50,102 nt of DNA from DASQJJ01 sp035631115. Lineage in GTDB: Bacteria > Patescibacteriota > Microgenomatia > Levybacterales > UBA12049. Both the position numbers and the translations under genes were made by a program. Within the stretch, counting starts at the first letter, position 1. The number at the start of each line of letters is the position of its first letter. The notes under the pieces are model-generated. The model saw only the letters and a list, made by a program, of their open reading frames with translations. It ran no database searches and was not told where the DNA came from. Positions 46,827 to 50,102 of the stretch are shown piece after piece. Location of the stretch: contig DASQJJ010000079.1 in the NCBI GenBank assembly GCA_035631115.1, positions 1-50,102 of the forward strand. The letters run 5' to 3'.

Positions 46827-47645
46827 TTATGAATCGGGGGCGATAAGTCCCCGGTTCATATGTTTGGAGTGCGCCCGATGCTCAAGAAGTACCACAAATA
46901 AGCCGAGTGGAACCCACAGTACAAGCAAAGGAAATACTCGTAAAAATTGAACATGATAAACATAATAGGCTAATACAAGATCGCTTCCAGTAAGTGCCAC
47001 TATTGCAAACACCTTATAAGTAAATCCTTTAAGTATAGAAAGCAAAAGAGATACGAAAAATAAGTCTGCCAAACCTAATGTTGTGTTACCTACGACAAGA
47101 CTAAGAGGAAAGCCTAACGTATTTGTTGTATTTGATACGAGCTGATAACCAGTCGTTGCCCACACATAAAAAATGTCATAGCAAAACCAAATAATACTTA
47201 TTGCTATAAATAGTTTGATTGTAAAAAAACGAAAAGACGTAAGAAACGGTCCAAGCCAAACAACTGCAAGGACAACAAATATATCATGGAGAAGAATAGA
47301 AGGATAGACTATTCTTCCTACAATTATTGTTGTTACGAACAGGAAAGATAACGCTCTGTATTTATTGTTTTGTGTCACAGAAAGCCACAGTGCATGAAAG
47401 ACAACAAGCAAAGACACAGCTGTGTAGATATAAATGGATAAAATGTTTCTATTGCCATGAAGAAAAAGCAGTAACATAACACATAATGGTAGTATAAGGA
47501 AAAACAAGATTTTCCGACGAGGTATCGTATTGGCAATAGCGCGAACTTTACTAATTTGTATTCCTTTTAATTTTACATTATCCTCCTTCAAAACAAACAG
47601 GCAGTAGAAAAGAAGTAAGAGATCTAAAATAATTTCCTCAACCAT
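46827..47645 (-). CDS. Presenilin/signal-peptide-peptidase-like intramembrane aspartyl protease candidate
   Basis: The 272-residue protein has about nine hydrophobic segments, the number for the A22 family. The key motifs fall in the right order in the C-terminal half: 'WFCYDIFYVWAT' with Tyr156-Asp157 (the YD motif of helix 6), 'TTLGLADLFFVSLLL' with Asp194 (GLAD in place of GxGD, helix 7) and 'FPLLVLWVPLGL' (PLL in place of PAL, helix 9). The two aspartates are 37 residues apart with a Pro in between. If active it would cleave membrane-spanning peptides. It is convergent with the DUF5666-like gene. Annotation pipelines would probably call it hypothetical. Confidence 0.6.
   Translation of the reverse strand: MVEEIILDLLLLFYCLFVLKEDNVKLKGIQISKVRAIANTIPRRKILFFLILPLCVMLLLFLHGNRNILSIYIYTAVSLLVVFHALWLSVTQNNKYRALSFLFVTTIIVGRIVYPSILLHDIFVVLAVVWLGPFLTSFRFFTIKLFIAISIIWFCYDIFYVWATTGYQLVSNTTNTLGFPLSLVVGNTTLGLADLFFVSLLLSILKGFTYKVFAIVALTGSDLVLAYYVYHVQFLRVFPLLVLWVPLGLFVVLLEHRAHSKHMNRGLIAPDS
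46829..46859 (-). terminator. Hairpin terminator inside the 3' end of the presenilin-like gene
   Basis: ATGAATCGGGG (46829-46839) and CCCCGGTTCAT (46849-46859) form an 11-bp stem with one wobble pair and a 9-base loop. On the minus strand it is followed after seven bases by six T residues. The stem encodes the last residues (MNRG..PDS) of the protein. Confidence 0.6.
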
Positions 47646-47694
47646 ACATTCTAGTATACAAAGAGACGGCCGATATAAAAAGCTCTTTGGATTC

Positions 47695-47724
47695 TTGACA
47701 AGAAAATACTCTTTTTGTTAAAAT
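47695..47724 (+). promoter_or_regulatory. Promoter of the MarR-efflux operon
   Basis: TTGACA (47695-47700), an 18-base spacer and TAAAAT (47719-47724). The expected start point is near 47731, in the middle of the operator. Confidence 0.7.
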
Positions 47725-47745
47725 ACTTAGGTTATCTAAGTATTT
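47721..47745. promoter_or_regulatory. MarR operator: perfect 10-5-10 inverted repeat
   Basis: AAATACTTAG, GTTAT, CTAAGTATTT is a perfect dyad that overlaps the -10 box and ends directly before the ATG of the MarR gene. Its size and place fit autorepression by a MarR dimer. Confidence 0.8.
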
Positions 47746-48174
47746 ATGGATCTTACCAATCAACTTACCGATGCTCTTTTTACTTTTTTTCGTTTGATGA
47801 AGCAAAATTTAGGGATTAAGTCTGATTTAGCGAATTTAAGCATGGTACAACTTCAAACACTCTTTTACCTTAAAAAAAATAACCCAAGTCCTATGAGAAA
47901 AATTGCAGAGTATGTGCAAGTAGAGTTACCTTCTGCAACTAACCTTATAGATACACTAGTAAGTCTTGATCTGGTTATGAGAAATGCAGATAATCAAGAT
48001 AAGCGTGTTGTGAATGTGTCGCTCACGCCAAAAGCACAAAATCTTTTGGATAAAGTAAAAAAAGAACGGACAGAAAATATGAACGTAATGCTCATGCCAT
48101 TATCAAACACAGATAAAAAACAATTCCTAGAAATTCTTCAAAAACTAAATCAATCTGTTGGGGATAATACATGA
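47746..48174 (+). CDS. MarR-family transcription regulator
   Basis: The 142-residue winged-helix protein has 'LANLSMVQLQTLFYLKKNNPSPMRKIAEYVQVELPSATNLIDTLVSLDLVMRNADNQDKRVVNVSLTPKA' regions typical of MarR: recognition helix 'SATNLIDTLVSLDLV' and wing 'DNQDKRVVNVSLT'. It is the first gene of an efflux operon and overlaps the next gene by four bases (ATGA). It should repress the operon and be released by the pump's substrate. Confidence 0.93.
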   Translation: MDLTNQLTDALFTFFRLMKQNLGIKSDLANLSMVQLQTLFYLKKNNPSPMRKIAEYVQVELPSATNLIDTLVSLDLVMRNADNQDKRVVNVSLTPKAQNLLDKVKKERTENMNVMLMPLSNTDKKQFLEILQKLNQSVGDNT

Positions 48175-49268
48175 AAAATAGAAAATTTTTATTGAGTATC
48201 CTCATAGCAGCAATAATAACGCTTGTTATTGTTTTTGGTGTCGGTACAGCATTAACCTTTTCTCACACAATTCCAACAACAAGTACCGTTGCTCTACGAA
48301 AAACTCAACAAACAATTTCTGCCTCTGGGAGTATTCACTCACAAAATGAAGTAACATTACATTTTCAAGTAGGTGGAAAGGTTGTGTACTTACCATTTAA
48401 GCAAGGAGATGCAGTGGGAGTAGGTCAAACAATTGCGTCCCTTGATACGTATGCACTTGAGCGAAGTCTACAAATTCAGGCAAATGCCTACCAAATTGCA
48501 AAAAATACCAACGACCAAACACAGGAAAATCAAAAAGCAACAATTCTTGAAGGTCAGACCAGAACAACACTTGATAGTACTAATAAAAATGCATACAACA
48601 ATATTACCGAGGCACAGGTAATTACCGATACAGTTGCCCGCTTAGTCGACAATAGTATCCTTGCTCAAAATACTGCACAATTGCAAGTGGATTTAGCAAA
48701 TTATGCATTGCAATTGGCATCTCTTACTGCACCATTTTCAGGAATTCTGACACAGGAAGATATTACGACTGCAAATGTAAATATAACACCTGCTACAGCA
48801 TTTTCTTTAGCAGACCCAAAAGCGAAAGTCTTTCGAGCAAATGTCGGCGCATCGGATATTGATTTTGTTAGTGTAGGAGCAAAAGCAACAATTCATTTAG
48901 ATGGTATAGCAAAACCAATACAAGGAGTAGTTGTAAAAGTATATCCGCAAAAACAAACACTTGCATCAGGAGATGTGTATTTTGTTGATGTTTTGGCAGA
49001 CTCACTCAATTCACTCAGTGTATTTGGTCAGAATGGGTCGGTACTCATTGAAAATAATGTACAAACGCCAGTTGCCATGGTGCCAAGTTGGACTATAGTT
49101 GGTCACAATTCACTGTGGGTTTGGAATGGGGAAAAGATTGTTTTAAAGACTGTTGTTGTTGGTAAGACTCATGCCAACATGACAGAAATTCTTGACGGAT
49201 TATCAAATGCAGACAGGATTATTGTATCACCCAAAACAATTGTTGAGAAAAAATATCAGTTATTATGA
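48171..49268 (+). CDS. HlyD-type efflux adaptor protein
   Basis: The 365-residue protein has a membrane anchor (about 8-28), a lipoyl-like half-motif ('HFQVGGKVVYLPFKQGDAVGVGQTIASL'), a coiled-coil part (about 100-165), the other half ('ASLTAPFSGILTQEDI') and a barrel with 'VGAKATIHLDGIAKPIQGVVVKV'. It overlaps the MarR gene and the next adaptor gene by four bases each. A second adaptor in one operon is unusual. Confidence 0.9.
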   Translation: MKNRKFLLSILIAAIITLVIVFGVGTALTFSHTIPTTSTVALRKTQQTISASGSIHSQNEVTLHFQVGGKVVYLPFKQGDAVGVGQTIASLDTYALERSLQIQANAYQIAKNTNDQTQENQKATILEGQTRTTLDSTNKNAYNNITEAQVITDTVARLVDNSILAQNTAQLQVDLANYALQLASLTAPFSGILTQEDITTANVNITPATAFSLADPKAKVFRANVGASDIDFVSVGAKATIHLDGIAKPIQGVVVKVYPQKQTLASGDVYFVDVLADSLNSLSVFGQNGSVLIENNVQTPVAMVPSWTIVGHNSLWVWNGEKIVLKTVVVGKTHANMTEILDGLSNADRIIVSPKTIVEKKYQLL

Positions 49269-49903
49269 AAAATCTTATAAAAAAAATTAGACAACCAAAA
49301 ATTCTTCGTCCACTCATGCTTATACTGGTTGTCCTAGTAGTTGCAATAGGATATGTATTCTATCAACTTCGTGTTAGTAGAATATTTATTGATGATTCTT
49401 TAGTTGATGCACCAGCAATTACTATTTCCCCAACCACAAGCGGTAGACTAACAGAGCTCGATGTCTATGAAGGAGAGAGAGTCTCAAGAGGAGATAGTCT
49501 TGCAATTGTTGGGGGTCAAACATTGTATGCAGAAACAAGTGGACTTATTACATCGACAAATAAGCAAATTGGTTCTTTGGTTAGCTCTCAAACACCCGTT
49601 GTACAACTTATCCGGTCGGAAGATATGAGGATTGCCGGGACACTGGATGAGAATAAGGGATTGTCAGATATTGTTGTTGGTCAAGTTGTTTCCTTTACAG
49701 TGGACGCATTGCCTGGCAAGACATTTTGGGGATATGTTGACGAGATTAGTCCAACGGCAAAATCAACGCAAAATGCTTTTAGTATTTCGTCCGAGCGGCC
49801 AACACAGCAATTTGTTGTATACGCCAAATTTGATGGTGCACAATATCCAGCAATTAAAAATGGTATGTCTGCAAAGCTTACAATTTACACCGATACTAAA
49901 TAG
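49265..49903 (+). CDS. Short EmrA-like efflux adaptor protein
   Basis: The 212-residue protein has a membrane anchor (about 16-35), the EmrA-type entry 'IDDSLVDAPAITISPTTSGRLTELDVYEGERVSRGDSLAIV', a single short lipoyl-like domain and a barrel ('VGQVVSFTVDALPGKTFWGYVDEISP'). The coiled-coil hairpin is missing, so it is about half the length of EmrA. It lies directly ahead of an EmrB-type MFS gene and probably partners with it. Confidence 0.85.
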   Translation: MKNLIKKIRQPKILRPLMLILVVLVVAIGYVFYQLRVSRIFIDDSLVDAPAITISPTTSGRLTELDVYEGERVSRGDSLAIVGGQTLYAETSGLITSTNKQIGSLVSSQTPVVQLIRSEDMRIAGTLDENKGLSDIVVGQVVSFTVDALPGKTFWGYVDEISPTAKSTQNAFSISSERPTQQFVVYAKFDGAQYPAIKNGMSAKLTIYTDTK

Positions 49904-49941
49904 CTAATTAGTTATTAGTTCATTGTTCATGAATAATATGT

Positions 49942-50102
49942 ATGTCAAAAAAAACTACCGATAAACCCCAGGTAACACAGCAGAAACCAGCTCGCAAAGG
50001 CTTTACCTCTCAAGAATGGCTTATTCTTGTTACGCTTATGCTTGCCTCTTTTTTGGGAAGATTGGATGGAACAATCGTTAATCTAGCATTACCAAAAATC
50101 AT
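49942..50102 (+). CDS. EmrB-type (DHA2) MFS drug transporter, N-terminal fragment
   Basis: The frame from ATG 49942 is open to the right edge (53 codons). After a basic, charged N-terminus (about 1-25) the first membrane helix begins and contains 'LGRLDGTIVNLALPKI', the hallmark of the 14-helix DHA2/EmrB family (LD.TIVN.ALP.I). An ATG at 49938 is in another frame and stops after eight codons. The rest lies outside the window. Confidence 0.85.
   Translation, partial: MSKKTTDKPQVTQQKPARKGFTSQEWLILVTLMLASFLGRLDGTIVNLALPKI

Noticed and set aside
1..50102. Prophage origin for the fibre-like giant gene
   Set aside because: No integrase, terminase, capsid, portal or lysis gene is present; the neighbours are ATPase and metabolic genes.

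Overview
The window looks like a chromosomal segment from a Candidate Phyla Radiation (Patescibacteria) bacterium, most likely of the Microgenomates group. The DNA is AT-rich with no sign of recoding, since TGA is used as a normal stop. Small membrane and redox proteins are packed tightly. Many -10 boxes sit exactly 6-7 bases before the start codon, which implies leaderless mRNAs. There is a giant glycine/threonine/asparagine-rich beta-strand-repeat surface protein, and GC-rich palindromes of the kind scattered through CPR genomes. The taxonomic call is inference from style and gene content; no rRNA gene is present.

Layout. (1) 1-11729, minus strand: one uninterrupted reading frame of at least 3909 codons that leaves the window on the left. 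It encodes a MerR-like DNA-binding domain, a transmembrane segment and then thousands of residues of beta-strand repeats. Every plus-strand ORF in this stretch is its shadow. (2) 11879-13255: a 458-aa paralogue of its N-terminal part, with the same helix-turn-helix and membrane segment but a different C-terminus, followed by a 686-base AT-rich gap containing a 20-bp palindrome. (3) 13942-20626, minus strand: an F1-type ATPase operon in classical order (c-like, b, delta, alpha, gamma, beta, epsilon). Subunit a is absent. The c-like protein carries a secreted N-terminal ectodomain and has no acidic residue in its second membrane helix. (4) 20672-26321, minus strand: class II aldolase, PfkB kinase and two GH130-type glycoside phosphorylase-like proteins. 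(5) 26440-31007: redox, metal and stress genes (DoxX-like, cupredoxin, Crp/Fnr regulator, heavy-metal-binding membrane protein, phosphoribosyltransferase, SPW-repeat protein, Hsp20). (6) 31116-38558, plus strand: short housekeeping and accessory genes (DUF4382, PhnB-like, YciI-like, HIT, YggT, ArsR plus SRPBCC, nucleotide-sugar-type hydrolase, RibD-like reductase, SGNH hydrolase, MFS). (7) 38595-39455: a TPP riboswitch in front of an endonuclease/exonuclease/phosphatase-family gene. (8) 39499-46818: secreted COG4315-type protein, phospholipase D-like protein, then a two-component system with a MacAB-type efflux pump. (9) 46827-47645: a multi-pass protein with presenilin/signal-peptide-peptidase-like motifs. 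(10) 47746 to the right edge: a MarR-regulated EmrAB-type efflux operon, cut off by the window.

The most unusual system is the combination of regions 1-3. The F1 motor has intact catalytic motifs in beta and an intact arginine finger in alpha, but its membrane part apparently cannot carry protons or sodium: there is no a subunit and no c carboxylate. Instead, the c-like hairpin bears a roughly 180-residue extracellular domain resembling surface-fibre proteins, and a giant surface protein lies beside the operon. A rotary F1 motor reused to move or energise a cell-surface structure, by analogy with the F1-like ATPase associated with Mycoplasma mobile gliding, is the hypothesis most worth testing.
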